Assembly (NCBI RefSeq): GCF_036250065.1
Contig: NZ_CP109199.1
Span: 1,116,001 to 1,180,000, forward strand
Reading direction: 5' to 3'
Source of the DNA: Micromonospora sp. NBC_01699
Lineage (GTDB): Bacteria > Actinomycetota > Actinomycetes > Mycobacteriales > Micromonosporaceae
Length of the DNA: 64,000 nucleotides
Shown: positions 35,292-45,213 of the stretch, in pieces
Position numbering within the stretch: the stretch's first letter is position 1
How the letters are laid out: each line of letters starts with the position of its first letter
The notes under the pieces: model-generated
Told to the model about the DNA's origin: nothing
The model's input: the letters and a program-made list of their open reading frames with translations, nothing else
Database searches by the model: none
Made by a program: the position numbers and the translations under genes

Positions 35292-36893
35292 TCAGGGCAT
35301 CCGCTCGTACGCCGGCACGGTGAGGAAGTCGACGAACTCGTCCGAGACGGCCACGTCGAGGAAGAGTGAACGGGCCGCGTCGTAGTCGCCGGGATCGCCG
35401 CCCAGTTTCGCGATCTCCTCGTCGGCGATCCGTTCGACCAGTTCCCGGGTGACCAACGGGCCGGGGCCGGCGGTGTCGCTGCCGGCGTCCAGGGTCACTC
35501 CGGTGTGCAGCCACTGCCACACCTGCGAACGGGAGATCTCGGCGGTGGCGGCGTCCTCCATCAGGTTGTTGATCGCCACCGCACCGGTGCCGGCCAGCCA
35601 ACTCGCCAGGTACTGGATGCCGACGCTGATGTTGTTGCGCAGCCCCGCCTCCGTACGCGAGCCGGGCGTGTGCCGTACGTCCAGCAGTTGCGCGGCGGTG
35701 ACGGTGACGTCGGCGCGGACCCGGTCCACCTGGTGCGGCCGGTCGCCGAGTTGGGCGTCGAAGATTTCCCGGCAGAGTTGCACCAGATCCGGGTGTGCCA
35801 CCCACGAGCCGTCGAAGCCGTCGCCCGCCTCGCGGGTCTTGTCCTCGCGTACCTTGGCCAGCGCGGTTTCGTTGACCTGCGGGTCGCGCCGGCTCGGGAT
35901 GAACGCGGCCATGCCGCCGATGGCGTGGGCGCCGCGCTTGTGGCAGGTCCGGACGAGCAGTTCGGTGTACGCCCGGATGAACGGCGCGGTCATCGTCACC
36001 GTGTTCCGGTCGGGCAGCAGGAAGTCCGCGCCCCGGCTCCGGAACTTCTTGACCACGCTGAACATGTAGTCCCAGCGGCCGGCGTTGAGCCCGGCGCAGT
36101 GATCGCGCAACTCGTGCAGGATCTCCTCCATCTCGAACGCGGCCGGGAAGGTCTCGATCAGGACGGTCGCCCGGATCGTGCCGTGCGGGATGCCGAGCCG
36201 CTGCTGGGCGAGGACGAAGACGTCGTTCCACAGCCGCGCCTCGTGGTGACTCTCCAGTTTGGGCAGGTAGAAGTACGGCCCGGCGCCGCGGTCGAGTTGC
36301 CGGCGGGCACAGTGGAAGAAGTAGAGACCGAAGTCGACCAGTGCCCCGGCCAGCCGTTCGCCGTCGACCAGCAGGTGCTTCTCGGTCAGGTGCCAGCCGC
36401 GTGGCCGTACGACGATGGTGGCCAGGTCGCCGTCGTGCAGCGTGTAACGCTTGCCGGTGGGTGCGGTGAGTTCGAGCGTACGGTCGATCGCGTCCCGCAG
36501 GTTGAGTTGACCGCCGATGACGTTTTCCCAGGCCGGCGTGTTCGCGTCCTCCAGGTCGGCGAGCCAGACCCTCGCCCCGGAGTTCAGCGCGTTGATGGTC
36601 ATCTTCGCGTCGGTCGGCCCGGTGATCTCGACCCGGCGGTCGACCAGTCCGGGTGCGGGCTCGGCGACCCGCCAGTCGCCCTCGCGGATGTGCGCCGTGT
36701 CGGGCAGGAAGTCGAACAGCTCGCCCCGCGCCAGCGCCGCCTCCCGCGTGGCCCGGCGGGCCAGCAGGTCCCGGCGCCGGGGCTCGAAGGTGCGGTGCAG
36801 TTCGGCCAGGAGGCCGAGCGCCTCCGGGGTGAGGATCTCGTCGTAGCGGTCGTGCAGCGGGCCGTTGATCTCGACGCCGTCGGGCAGACTCAT
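35292..36893 (-). CDS. aceB: Malate synthase A
   Basis: 533 residues from ATG 36893 with GGAGGAG upstream, normal for isoform A (~530-540). It condenses glyoxylate with acetyl-CoA to malate in the glyoxylate shunt. The PROSITE-type signature [16 protein letters not shown] is complete, together with [20 protein letters not shown] (catalytic Glu region) and [20 protein letters not shown] (Asp/Glu metal ligands). The C-terminal [10 protein letters not shown] closes the family fold. Isocitrate lyase is not nearby, so the shunt is encoded at two loci. Confidence 0.95.
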   Translation of the reverse strand: MSLPDGVEINGPLHDRYDEILTPEALGLLAELHRTFEPRRRDLLARRATREAALARGELFDFLPDTAHIREGDWRVAEPAPGLVDRRVEITGPTDAKMTINALNSGARVWLADLEDANTPAWENVIGGQLNLRDAIDRTLELTAPTGKRYTLHDGDLATIVVRPRGWHLTEKHLLVDGERLAGALVDFGLYFFHCARRQLDRGAGPYFYLPKLESHHEARLWNDVFVLAQQRLGIPHGTIRATVLIETFPAAFEMEEILHELRDHCAGLNAGRWDYMFSVVKKFRSRGADFLLPDRNTVTMTAPFIRAYTELLVRTCHKRGAHAIGGMAAFIPSRRDPQVNETALAKVREDKTREAGDGFDGSWVAHPDLVQLCREIFDAQLGDRPHQVDRVRADVTVTAAQLLDVRHTPGSRTEAGLRNNISVGIQYLASWLAGTGAVAINNLMEDAATAEISRSQVWQWLHTGVTLDAGSDTAGPGPLVTRELVERIADEEIAKLGGDPGDYDAARSLFLDVAVSDEFVDFLTVPAYERMP

Positions 36894-36990
36894 CCGGCAC
36901 TCCTCCCAGCGCTCCGGACCGTACGCCCGGAGTCGATCAACGGTCGCGGCCCCGACTCTAACCCCTGCCGACGCGGACGGATTTCCCTGC

Positions 36991-37431
36991 TCAGTCGAGC
37001 GCGGTGGCGGTTACCGGGCCGGTTTCGGGCAGGTCGGCGACCGCGATGGCGGCGACCGCGCGGTCGGTGACCAGTCCGCCGTCGACCAGGACCAGCCGTA
37101 CGCAGTTCGGGTCGCCGGTACGTTCGGGCACGCTGCCGGCCAGCTCGCGAACCTTGCCGCTGCTGGCATCGTCGAGGGTGAACCGGTCCGCGTCCCAGCT
37201 ACCCTCGACGGCGAAGAACGCCTTGCTGTCATTGTCGAGATCGCCGTTGAGCACCACGCTCCGGTTCGCCCCGGCGAGTTCGCTGGACGCCTCGTTCAGC
37301 CCCCAGACGTGGTAGGTCGCGGAACCGGAGTCCGGTGCGTCACCGACACCGACCCCGGTGCAGCCGGTCAACCCGAGCAGCGCGCCGAGCAACAGGAGGG
37401 GGAGTGCGCGTCGCAGGTGTCCGTACGCCAT
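36991..37431 (-). CDS. Putative lipoprotein
   Basis: 146 residues. Signal sequence [19 protein letters not shown] with lipobox LTGC (Cys 24). The mature part contains [20 protein letters not shown] and [20 protein letters not shown], soluble, no recognised domain. Between aceB and the aquaporin gene on the same strand; possibly independent. Confidence 0.7.
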   Translation of the reverse strand: MAYGHLRRALPLLLLGALLGLTGCTGVGVGDAPDSGSATYHVWGLNEASSELAGANRSVVLNGDLDNDSKAFFAVEGSWDADRFTLDDASSGKVRELAGSVPERTGDPNCVRLVLVDGGLVTDRAVAAIAVADLPETGPVTATALD

Positions 37432-37546
37432 CCCGACCGCCCTGTCGTGGACCGTGATGGCGATCCGGGCGCCATCGACCGGGTGTCAGTGTATCGAGGA
37501 TGATCTCCGTGTTCCACCTGTGGCGAGGTGGGCTCGGGGGTGCCGG

Positions 37547-38278
37547 TTATTCGGGTGCGGGGACGGGGCCGCCGGGGCCGGGGCTGGGCGCCTGGGCCGG
37601 GCTGCGCCAGTCGGGCCCCAGGGTGAGTGGCAGGGCCAGCGCGGCGAGGATGCCGCCGATGAGCGGCGCCACGATGAAGACCCAGAGTTGGGACAGGGCC
37701 GCGCCGCCCTCGAACAGGGCCGGGCCGAACGACCGCGCCGGGTTGACCGAGGTACCGTCCAGCGCCACGCCGACCAGGTGACAGGCGGCGATGGCGAGGC
37801 CGATGGCGATCGCGGCGATCGCGCGCTGCTCGTACCTGCTGGTCACCGTGAGGATGACCAGGACCAGCAGGAAGGTGAGCACGATCTCCAGCAGGAACGT
37901 ACCGCCGAGGTTGATGTTGGCGCCGTACCCGTTGGTGCCCAGCGCGCCGCTCTGGTCGACCACGTCGCCGCCCTTGACCAGGATCCAGAGCAGGAGTGCG
38001 CCGATCACCGAGCCGACCAGTTGGGAGATCCAGTAGCCGATCGCCCCGGCCAGGGTGATCCGGCCGGTGAGCAGGGCGCCGAGCGTCACGGCCGGGTTGA
38101 CGTGGCAGCCGGAGAGCGGCAGGAGCATGTAGGTCAGCACGAGCAGGATGAAGCCGAAGGTCAGGGCCACCACGACCACGCCGCCCTCGACCCGGGCGGC
38201 GATGACGCTGCCGACGCCGAAGAAGACCAGCAGCAGGGTGCCGAGAAACTCCGCGCCGTAGCGTTTGGTGTTGTCCAT
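37547..38278 (-). CDS. Aquaporin (MIP family)
   Basis: 243 residues from ATG 38278. Two NPA motifs, GCHVNPAVTLGALL and TSVNPARSFGPALF, with six hydrophobic helices (FLGTLLLVFFGVGSVIAARV; ALTFGFILLVLTYMLLPLSG; LSQLWVFIVAPLIGGILAAL). Conducts water or small solutes across the membrane. AqpZ-like by length and by the Arg after the second NPA. A Pro-rich 20-residue tail is unusual for the family. Divergent from a flavin monooxygenase gene. Confidence 0.92.
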   Translation of the reverse strand: MDNTKRYGAEFLGTLLLVFFGVGSVIAARVEGGVVVVALTFGFILLVLTYMLLPLSGCHVNPAVTLGALLTGRITLAGAIGYWISQLVGSVIGALLLWILVKGGDVVDQSGALGTNGYGANINLGGTFLLEIVLTFLLVLVILTVTSRYEQRAIAAIAIGLAIAACHLVGVALDGTSVNPARSFGPALFEGGAALSQLWVFIVAPLIGGILAALALPLTLGPDWRSPAQAPSPGPGGPVPAPE

Positions 38279-38374
38279 GTCGCCAGGATAGGAACTTTTC
38301 GCCCATTACGGCGACATTTCATGCTGAATAGGCCCGCATGGTCTGGACCGGAGTGCTCGGACAGTGCCGACGAT

Positions 38375-39577
38375 GTGAGCCGACCGACGCCCGCTCGCGG
38401 TACGGATTCCGCCGCCGAACCGGTTGTACGAGCCGTGGGCGGCCGTGATGTCGACGTGGTGGTGATCGGAGCCGGTCAGGCCGGGCTCTCCGTCGGATAC
38501 TTCCTGCACCGGGCCGGGTTCACACCCGAGACCGGTTTCGTGCTGCTCGACGGCGACGACGGGCCGGGCGGCGCGTGGCGGCACCGGTGGCGGACGCTGC
38601 GGCTGGACGGCGTACACGGGATCCATGATCTGCCCGGACTGGCGCTCGGGCCGGCCGACCCGACCCGCCGCGCGGCCGACGTGGTGGCCGAGTACTTCGG
38701 GGCGTACGAGCGCGAGTTCGGGTTGCCGGTGCACCGCCCGATCCGGGTCGACGCGGTCCACGATCGGCCCGACGGCCGGCTCGACGTGGTCGCCACGCGG
38801 GTCGACGCGGTCCATGACCAGCGGGACGGCCGGTTCGGTGCGCGGGTCGGTGCCGGTTCGGAGGCCGCCACCGTCACCTGGACCGCCCGCGCGTTGGTCA
38901 ACGCGACCGGTACCTGGACCAGGCCGTTCTGGCCGCACTATCCCGGCCAGGAGCTGTTCCGGGGCCGGCAGTTGCACACCGCCGACTACCGGGATCCGGC
39001 CGACTTTGCCGGGCGGCACGTGGTCGTGGTCGGTGGCGGCACCTCGGCGGTACAACTGCTCGGCGAGATCTCCGAGGTGGCCCGGACCACCTGGGTCACC
39101 CGCCGGCCGCCGGTGTTCCGGCAGGGTGAGTTCACCCGTGAGGAGCACGGCCGGGCCGCCGTCGCCCTGGTCGACCAGGCGGTACGGGCCGGTCGCCCAC
39201 CGGGCAGCGTGGTCGGCGTGACCGGGCTGGTCGACACGCCCAGGGTGCGCGAGCTGCGGGAACGCGGTGTGCTGCGGCGGTTGCCGATGTTCGACCGGAT
39301 CACCCCGGACGGGGTCGCCTGGGCCGACGGCAGTGTGGTCCGCGCCGACGTGATCCTCTGGTGCACCGGGTTCCGGGCCGCCCTGGACCACCTCGCTCCG
39401 CTGCGGCTGCGGGCACCGGGCGGCGGGATCGTCATGGACGGCACCCGGGTGGTCGCCGATCCGCGGATCCAGCTGGTTGGTTACGGTCCGTCGGCGAGCA
39501 CCATCGGCGCGAACCGGGCCGGGCGAGCGGCCGTACGCGAGGTTCGGCGTCTGCTGCGTCCGGTGGCCGTCGGCTGA
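38375..39577 (+). CDS. Flavin-containing NAD(P)-binding monooxygenase
   Basis: About 400 residues from GTG 38375; the frame is open further up (ATG 38321 is possible), no start has a good ribosome site. FAD motif VVVIGAGQAGLSVGYFLHRA, second NADPH motif VVVVGGGTSAVQLLGEISEV, plus GPGGAWRHRWRTLRL, NATGTWTRPFWPHYPG and ILWCTGFRAALDHLAPLRL; typical of FMO/BVMO relatives such as CzcO-type. Substrate unknown. A 54-base tandem duplication (about 38744-38851) repeats RVDAVHDRPDGRLDVVAT as RVDAVHDQRDGRFGARV inside the protein. Confidence 0.83.
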   Translation: MSRPTPARGTDSAAEPVVRAVGGRDVDVVVIGAGQAGLSVGYFLHRAGFTPETGFVLLDGDDGPGGAWRHRWRTLRLDGVHGIHDLPGLALGPADPTRRAADVVAEYFGAYEREFGLPVHRPIRVDAVHDRPDGRLDVVATRVDAVHDQRDGRFGARVGAGSEAATVTWTARALVNATGTWTRPFWPHYPGQELFRGRQLHTADYRDPADFAGRHVVVVGGGTSAVQLLGEISEVARTTWVTRRPPVFRQGEFTREEHGRAAVALVDQAVRAGRPPGSVVGVTGLVDTPRVRELRERGVLRRLPMFDRITPDGVAWADGSVVRADVILWCTGFRAALDHLAPLRLRAPGGGIVMDGTRVVADPRIQLVGYGPSASTIGANRAGRAAVREVRRLLRPVAVG

Positions 39578-39868
39578 TGGTCCAGCCGGGTGGCCTTCCA
39601 TCCGTGCGGAGCAGCCTGGAGGTTCAACCGTCGTCCACAGTGGAGAGGTGCCGCCCGGCGATTTGCGAACCTTGCTCGCGTATATGGGGGGCTGTCGTTG
39701 ATTGTACAGGTGTACGAGCTGGTCACTGGCGGTAGTCGCGCCTAGCCTTAGAGGGGTAATTGGCATTGATCAGGCGTAATTCCACCTTTGTTCCCTGATC
39801 AGACTATCCATGCCGTTTCCTCCATTCTCGCGGGCTGCCGTCAGCCCGCCCCACCAAGGAGCACCGCC
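39578..39868. other. Gap of about 290 bases; inverted repeat
   Basis: Contains TGATCAGG at 39767-39774 and CCTGATCA at 39794-39801, 19 bases apart, followed by an AAGGAG ribosome site (39855-39860) for the gene at 39869. No gene seen. Confidence 0.45.
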
Positions 39869-40279
39869 ATGGCCGAAGCCGCCACCAGCAAGAGCAAGCC
39901 AACCGCCCAGCCGTCCGCCACCGCCGAAGCGGCCGGAGCCCACGCCGAGTTCGTCCCGTCCACCACCGCCGGGCTGCCGCCCACCGCCCAGACCCTCTTC
40001 GCCGTCGTCAACGGCGGCAACGGCGCGGTCGTACGCGGATACGGCGTGCTCTCCGCCGCCCGCCTGAGCGTCGGCATGTACCAGGTGATCTTCAACCACG
40101 ACCTCACCGGCTCGGCCTACCTGGGCACGATCGGGCTGACCGGCAGCGACGGCCAGTCGCCCCCGGGTGAGATCGCCGTGGTCGGCCGGACCGGCGTCGT
40201 CAACGGCGTCTTCGTCCAGACCTTCAGCTCCACCGGCGTACTCGCCGACCGTTCGTTCCACCTCGCTGTGCTTTCCTGA
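39869..40279 (+). CDS. Conserved hypothetical protein
   Basis: 136 residues from ATG 39869 (AAGGAG 8 bases upstream). A Thr/Ala/Lys-rich start is followed by a beta-rich unit: TLFAVVNGGNGAVVRGYGVL, SAARLSVGMYQVIFNHDLTG, and GVVNGVFVQTFSSTGVLADR-FHLAVLS. The pattern is seen in many bacterial hypothetical proteins, sometimes with carbohydrate or phage structural links, but no function is assigned. Monocistronic with a strong hairpin downstream. Confidence 0.7.
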   Translation: MAEAATSKSKPTAQPSATAEAAGAHAEFVPSTTAGLPPTAQTLFAVVNGGNGAVVRGYGVLSAARLSVGMYQVIFNHDLTGSAYLGTIGLTGSDGQSPPGEIAVVGRTGVVNGVFVQTFSSTGVLADRSFHLAVLS

Positions 40280-40285
40280 CACCCC

Positions 40286-40332
40286 GACCAGCGGTCCCCG
40301 GAACCGGCTCAGGTTCCGGGGACCACTGGTGT
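40286..40332. terminator. Strong terminator hairpin
   Basis: GGTCCCCGGAACC (40293-40305) and its exact complement (40312-40324) with a 6-base loop, extended by an outer CCAG/CTGG pair, 7 bases after the hypothetical gene's TGA. Confidence 0.75.
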
Positions 40333-40655
40333 CACGGGTCACGGGTCACCTGCCACGTCTCGCAGCAACGGGTGGGGAGTGTGCCCGGTGGGTACACGAG
40401 CGCGCGGCGCCGCCCGACGTGTGCCGGGCGTCGCCGCGCTCTGGCCGTCTCCCACCGTCGCAGCCCTTCGGCAGTACGCCAGCGAGGACCTGGCTCGACC
40501 GGCCCCGGGGTGCCCGTAGCGCCGATCAGTCAATGACGTTCCCGCCCCGGTGGGTGGCAAACCTTCACCGCCGCATCGATTGTCGATGCCCGGACCCGAC
40601 ACCTGATCCGCCCGGTCGCGCGTCATCCGGTCGCCGTCCGGGTAAGTAGGCGGAC
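40333..40655. other. Gap of about 320 bases
   Basis: Short direct repeat CACGGGTCACGGGTCAC near 40333-40348; no coding signal on either strand. It must hold the promoter of the cupin gene. Confidence 0.4.
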
Positions 40656-41048
40656 ATGGAGCATTTCACTATCGCGACCGTCGCCGAGAAGAGTCCGGAT
40701 TTCCGTCGGGTGCTCTGGACCGGCGAGCACACCCAACTCGTCATCATGACCATTCCGGCCGACGGTGAGATCGGCGAGGAGGTCCACGAGGACACCGACC
40801 AGATCCTCACCTTCGTCAGCGGCACCGGCGAGGCCCGGGTGGCCGGCAAGACCAAGGCGGTGGCCCAGGGTGACCTGGTGGTGGTGCCGGCGGGGACGAA
40901 GCACAACTTCGTGAACACCGGCCCCAACCCGCTGGTGCTCTACACCGTCTACGGCCCGCCGGAGCACGCCGACCAGGCGGTGCACAAGACCAAGGACGAG
41001 GCCGACGCCGCCGAGGAAGCCGGCCAGGACGAGCCGCCGACCTCCTGA
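40656..41048 (+). CDS. Cupin domain-containing protein
   Basis: 130 residues from ATG 40656. Cupin motif 1 IGEEVHEDTDQILTFVSGTG and motif 2 VVVPAGTKHNFVNTG carry the metal-binding His/Glu/His pattern. The acidic C-terminal tail (KTKDEADAAEEAG) is unstructured. Small single-domain cupins of this kind are common in bacteria; substrate unknown. GH15 gene follows 60 bases downstream. Confidence 0.88.
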   Translation: MEHFTIATVAEKSPDFRRVLWTGEHTQLVIMTIPADGEIGEEVHEDTDQILTFVSGTGEARVAGKTKAVAQGDLVVVPAGTKHNFVNTGPNPLVLYTVYGPPEHADQAVHKTKDEADAAEEAGQDEPPTS

Positions 41049-41108
41049 GCCCGACGATCGCGCCGACCTCCCGAGGCTGAGCGGTGGGGATCGGGGTATC
41101 CGGGGGCG

Positions 41109-42929
41109 GTGTCCGTACCGGTGAACACCGACGCCCCGATCTCCGACTACGGCTTTCTCTCCGACTGCCGATCGGCGGCGCTGGTCGGCCGGGGCGGCTC
41201 GGTCGACTGGTGGTGCCCGGCCCGGTTCGACAGCCCGTCGGTCTTCGGCCGGCTGCTCGACCCGGACGCCGGGCACTGGCGCCTGGCCCCGACCGCGCAG
41301 GGGCACCACGGTTACCGGACCGAACGGGACTACCTGCCGGGCACACTGGTGCTGCGTACCGTGCACCACACCGACAGCGGGAGCGTGGCGGTCACCGACG
41401 CGCTCGCCATCGAACCGGGGGCGCGCGGGCACGACCTGGGCCGGCGTTCGCCGGCGGTGCTGCTGCGCGTCGTCGAGGGGCTGACGGGCAGCGTACGGAT
41501 GCGGACCGAGTTCGTACCCCGCCCCGAGTACGGCCTGCTGGCGCCGTACGTGCACCACGAGCGGGGCCGGGTGGTGGCGGCGGCCGGGCCGGCGACGCTG
41601 ACCCTGAGCGCACCGGTGTCGCTGCACTGCGAGCGGGGCGACGCCACCGCCGAGTTCGACGTCGCCGCCGGACAGGTGGTCGAGTTCGAGCTCGCGTACG
41701 CGCCGGCGTACGGCCCGGCGGTGCCGGGCGACGATCCCGCCCGGCGGGCGAGTGTCGCCGACACCGCGCAGGCGTGGCGCTCGCTCGGGTCGGTGCACAG
41801 TTACCGGGGGCGGTACGCCGCCCAGGTGCGGCGCAGCGCACTGGTGTTGCAGGGGCTGACGTACGTGCCGAGCGGGACCCTGGTGGCCGCCGCCACGACC
41901 TCGCTGCCGGAGGACCCCGGCGGCAGCCGGAACTACGACTACCGGTACGCCTGGCTGCGCGACTTCGCGTTCACCATGCAGGCGCTCTGGGTGGCCGCCT
42001 GCCCGGACGAGACGTCCCGCCTGTTCGCCTGGGCGGCCCGTTCGGCCGGTCGGATCGGCTCCGACCCGATCCAGATCATGTACGGCGTGGAGGGTGAACG
42101 GGACCTGACCGAGCACTCGTTGGCGCACCTGCGCGGCTACGCGAACAGCCGCCCGGTCCGGGTCGGCAACGACGCCTGGGGGCAGCGCCAGCTCGACGTA
42201 CCGGGCGAGATCTTCGCCGCCACGAAGCGGCTCAGCGACCAGCTCGGCGCCTTCGACGACGAGTTGCGGGCGATGCTGATCGACCTCGCCGACGGGGTGG
42301 CGGGCAGCTGGCGGGAGCCGGACTGCGGCATGTGGGAGGAGCGGGGCACCGAGCGGCAGTTCCTGTCGTCGAAGGTGATGGCCTGGTTGGCGCTGGACCG
42401 CGCGGTGCAGTTGGCACCCAAGCTCGGTACGCACGGACAGGCGCGGGTGAGCCGCTGGTCCTCGGCGCGGGACGAGGTCCGGGCGATGGTGCTGGCGGAG
42501 GGCTGGAACGAGCGCCTCGGCGCGTACGTCGGGGTGATCGGCACCGACGAACTGGACGCCTCGGCACTGATCATGCCGCTGACGGGGTTCCTGCCGGCGG
42601 CCGAGCCGAGGATGCGGTCGACGATCGAGGTGATCGAGAGCCGGCTGGGCAGCGACGGGCTGATCCGGCGCTGGTCGGGTGACCCGGCGGCGTTCGTACT
42701 CTGCACGTTCTGGCTGGTCGAGTGCCTGGACATGATCGGTAAGCGGGAACGCGCCGAGGCGCTGTTCGAACGTACCCTGGCCCGCAGCAACGACCTGGGA
42801 CTCTTCGCCGAGCAGATCGACCCGGCCAGCGGCCAGCATCTCGGCAACACGCCGCAGGCACTCTCCCACGTCGGCCTGATCAACGCCGCCTGGCAACTCA
42901 CCCAGCCAAACCCGGTCTTCCGGGGCTGA
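41109..42929 (+). CDS. Glycoside hydrolase family 15 protein (glucoamylase/trehalase-like)
   Basis: 606 residues from GTG 41109. N-terminal beta-sandwich (~1-210: ISDYGFLSDCRSAALVGRGG; SVDWWCPARFDSPSVFGRLL), then the (alpha/alpha)6 barrel with NYDYRYAWLRDFAFTMQALW, PDCGMWEERGTERQFLSSKV and a conserved LLFAEQIDPASGQHLGNTPQ-type region near the end. Bacterial members hydrolyse alpha-glucosides, sometimes trehalose, in the cytoplasm (no signal peptide). Substrate not assignable from sequence alone. 3' end is 22 bases from the convergent catalase gene. Confidence 0.9.
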   Translation: MSVPVNTDAPISDYGFLSDCRSAALVGRGGSVDWWCPARFDSPSVFGRLLDPDAGHWRLAPTAQGHHGYRTERDYLPGTLVLRTVHHTDSGSVAVTDALAIEPGARGHDLGRRSPAVLLRVVEGLTGSVRMRTEFVPRPEYGLLAPYVHHERGRVVAAAGPATLTLSAPVSLHCERGDATAEFDVAAGQVVEFELAYAPAYGPAVPGDDPARRASVADTAQAWRSLGSVHSYRGRYAAQVRRSALVLQGLTYVPSGTLVAAATTSLPEDPGGSRNYDYRYAWLRDFAFTMQALWVAACPDETSRLFAWAARSAGRIGSDPIQIMYGVEGERDLTEHSLAHLRGYANSRPVRVGNDAWGQRQLDVPGEIFAATKRLSDQLGAFDDELRAMLIDLADGVAGSWREPDCGMWEERGTERQFLSSKVMAWLALDRAVQLAPKLGTHGQARVSRWSSARDEVRAMVLAEGWNERLGAYVGVIGTDELDASALIMPLTGFLPAAEPRMRSTIEVIESRLGSDGLIRRWSGDPAAFVLCTFWLVECLDMIGKRERAEALFERTLARSNDLGLFAEQIDPASGQHLGNTPQALSHVGLINAAWQLTQPNPVFRG

Positions 42930-42951
42930 GTCCGCCCGACCTGCCCGAAGG

Positions 42952-45066
42952 TCAGGCCGGGACCACGTCCAGTGCCCGGTCGAAGTGTCGGTGCCGGGCC
43001 ACTGCCTCGACGAAGCTGGCGACGAAGTCGTCACCCGCCGCCCCGGCCGCTGACTGGACGACCACTCCGGCGGCCCGGCCCACGCCGCTGCGGTCCGGTG
43101 CCGGGGTGGTCAGCCCGGCCTGGTTGAACACCGTCAGCCCGTGGCCGAGGATGCCGATCGGCTTGGCGTGCTTGTACGCCTCGGCGACGAAGTGGACCGC
43201 GTACCCGTCACCGGCCAGCGCCACCGCGGCGTCCTCGCCGGCCGGCAGCAGCACCGCGTCGTAGAGGACCGAGGCGACGGTGGTCATCGCCCTGGTGACC
43301 GGCAGGGCGCCGCCGTCGGCGGTGGTCACGTTTCCGTCGACCGGGGCGAGCAACTCGACGGTGGCGCCCAGCCGGGTCAGCGCCTGCTCCAGCACGGTGA
43401 CGCTCTGCCGGTCCACCCCGTCGGTGACCAGGACCGCGATCTTCCGGCCGAGGATCGTCTCCCGGGCCGTGTCGGCCTGGCTCAGCGCGGGGGAGCGGCG
43501 GCCGTGGTTCTCACCCTCCGGTTCCGGTGCGGGCACCCCGATCCCGGCCGCGACGGCGGTGGCCAGCCGGTGGTCGATCCGGTTGAGGTGCGACACCATC
43601 AGCGCGCGGATCCGGGGCCGGGTGACCTTGCCCAGCTCGAACCGGTACGCGGCCACTATGTGTTCCCGCTCCCAGTCGGACATGCTGTTCCAGAACAGGG
43701 TGGCCTGGCCGTAGTGGTCGGCGAAGGTGGCGCTGCGGCGGCGTTCCTTCGGCCCGTCCACCCGTTCCGGGTAGTGGACGTACGGCTGCGCGTCCGGCCC
43801 GGCGATCAGCGGACCGTCGTCGCCGATCGAGTGCGGGTGGTAGTTGGCCGGTCCGCGTCGGATCGTCTGCTGGTGGAAGCCGTCCTGCTGGTGGTTGGCC
43901 ACCGGTGCGACCGGCTGGTTGATCGGGAGCTGGGCGAAGTTCGGGCCGCCGAGGCGGGTGAGCTGGGTGTCGAGGTAGGAGAAGAGCCGGGCCTGCAACA
44001 GCGGGTCGTCGGTGAAGTCGATGCCCGGCACCACGTTGCCGATGCAGAACGCCACCTGTTCGGTCTCGGCGAAGAAGTTCTCCGGGTTGCGGTCGAGCAC
44101 CATCCGCCCGACCGGCGTCACCGGCACCACCTCCTCCGGGATGATCTTCGTCGGGTCGAGCAGGTCGATGTCGTCGAAGGCGTACTCCTGGTCCTCCGGG
44201 ATGAACTGCATGCCGAGTTCGTACTCCGGGAAGTGGCCGGCGTCGATCGCCTCCCACAGGTCCCGGCGGTTGAAGTCCGGGTCCTTGCCGGCGATCTTCT
44301 GCGCCTCGTCCCAGACCAGCGAGTGGGTGCCGAGCACCGGCGTCCAGTGGAACTTCACGAACGTCGCCCGACCGGCCGCGTTCACCAGCCGGAACGTGTG
44401 TACGCCGAAGCCCTGCATGGTGCGGAAGCTGCGCGGGATCGCCCGGTCGGACATCAGCCAGATGACGTGGTGCATCGTCTCCGGTTGCAGCGACACGAAG
44501 TCCCAGAACGTGTCGTGCGCGGAGGCGGCCTGCGGCATCTCGTGCTGCGGCTCCGGCTTGAGCGCGTGCACCAGGTCCGGGAACTTGATCCCGTCCTGGA
44601 TGAAGAAGACCGGCATGTTGTTGCCGACCAGGTCGAAGTTGCCCTGCTCGGTGTAGAACTTCGTGGCGAAACCGCGTACGTCGCGCGGGGTGTCCGCCGA
44701 GCCACGGGATCCCTGCACGGTGGAGAACCGGACGAACACCGGCGTACGCGCCGACGGGTCGTGCAGGAAGCTGGCGGCGGTACGGTCGGCCAGCGACTCG
44801 TACACCTGGAAGTAACCGTGCGCGCCCGACCCGCGTGCGTGGACCACCCGCTCCGGGATCCGCTCGTGGTCGAAGCGCATGATCTTCTCGCGCAGGTGGA
44901 AGTCTTCGAGCAGGCTCGGCCCACGGGCGCCGGCCCGCAGCGAGTTGTCCGTGTCCGACACCCGGATGCCCTGGTCGGTGGTCAGGTACCCGGTCAGCGG
45001 ATCGACCTGCGCGGCGGCCAGCTGCCGAGACTTGGCGGTGGGTTCGGAGTGCGGTCGCGTGGTCAT
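42952..45066 (-). CDS. katE: Large-subunit catalase, HPII type
   Basis: 704 residues from ATG 45066 (GGGAGGATC upstream). Dismutates hydrogen peroxide. Catalytic His in ERVVHARGSGAHGYFQVYES, Asn in FDLVGNNMPVFFIQDGIKFP, heme Tyr in LFSYLDTQLTRLGGPNFAQL. The extra C-terminal ~180 residues are a glutaminase-like (DJ-1/PfpI) domain: RKIAVLVTDGVDRQSVTVLE, LLPAGEDAAVALAGDGYAVH, KHAKPIGILGHGLTVF. This large form resists heat and denaturants in stationary phase; regulation not visible here. Confidence 0.95.
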   Translation of the reverse strand: MTTRPHSEPTAKSRQLAAAQVDPLTGYLTTDQGIRVSDTDNSLRAGARGPSLLEDFHLREKIMRFDHERIPERVVHARGSGAHGYFQVYESLADRTAASFLHDPSARTPVFVRFSTVQGSRGSADTPRDVRGFATKFYTEQGNFDLVGNNMPVFFIQDGIKFPDLVHALKPEPQHEMPQAASAHDTFWDFVSLQPETMHHVIWLMSDRAIPRSFRTMQGFGVHTFRLVNAAGRATFVKFHWTPVLGTHSLVWDEAQKIAGKDPDFNRRDLWEAIDAGHFPEYELGMQFIPEDQEYAFDDIDLLDPTKIIPEEVVPVTPVGRMVLDRNPENFFAETEQVAFCIGNVVPGIDFTDDPLLQARLFSYLDTQLTRLGGPNFAQLPINQPVAPVANHQQDGFHQQTIRRGPANYHPHSIGDDGPLIAGPDAQPYVHYPERVDGPKERRRSATFADHYGQATLFWNSMSDWEREHIVAAYRFELGKVTRPRIRALMVSHLNRIDHRLATAVAAGIGVPAPEPEGENHGRRSPALSQADTARETILGRKIAVLVTDGVDRQSVTVLEQALTRLGATVELLAPVDGNVTTADGGALPVTRAMTTVASVLYDAVLLPAGEDAAVALAGDGYAVHFVAEAYKHAKPIGILGHGLTVFNQAGLTTPAPDRSGVGRAAGVVVQSAAGAAGDDFVASFVEAVARHRHFDRALDVVPA

Positions 45067-45213
45067 CGCGGATCCTCCCGAGGCAGGCGGTACGCGCAGT
45101 CTGTCCGGAATCGGTCCAGACTGCGTGCTTACCGCGATTCTGCGCTGACCAGGCGCGGCTCGGGCGGTTTCGGGGCAGTTCAGTGGTGTGGAGGTCGGGG
45201 CGGTTCGGCGTTG

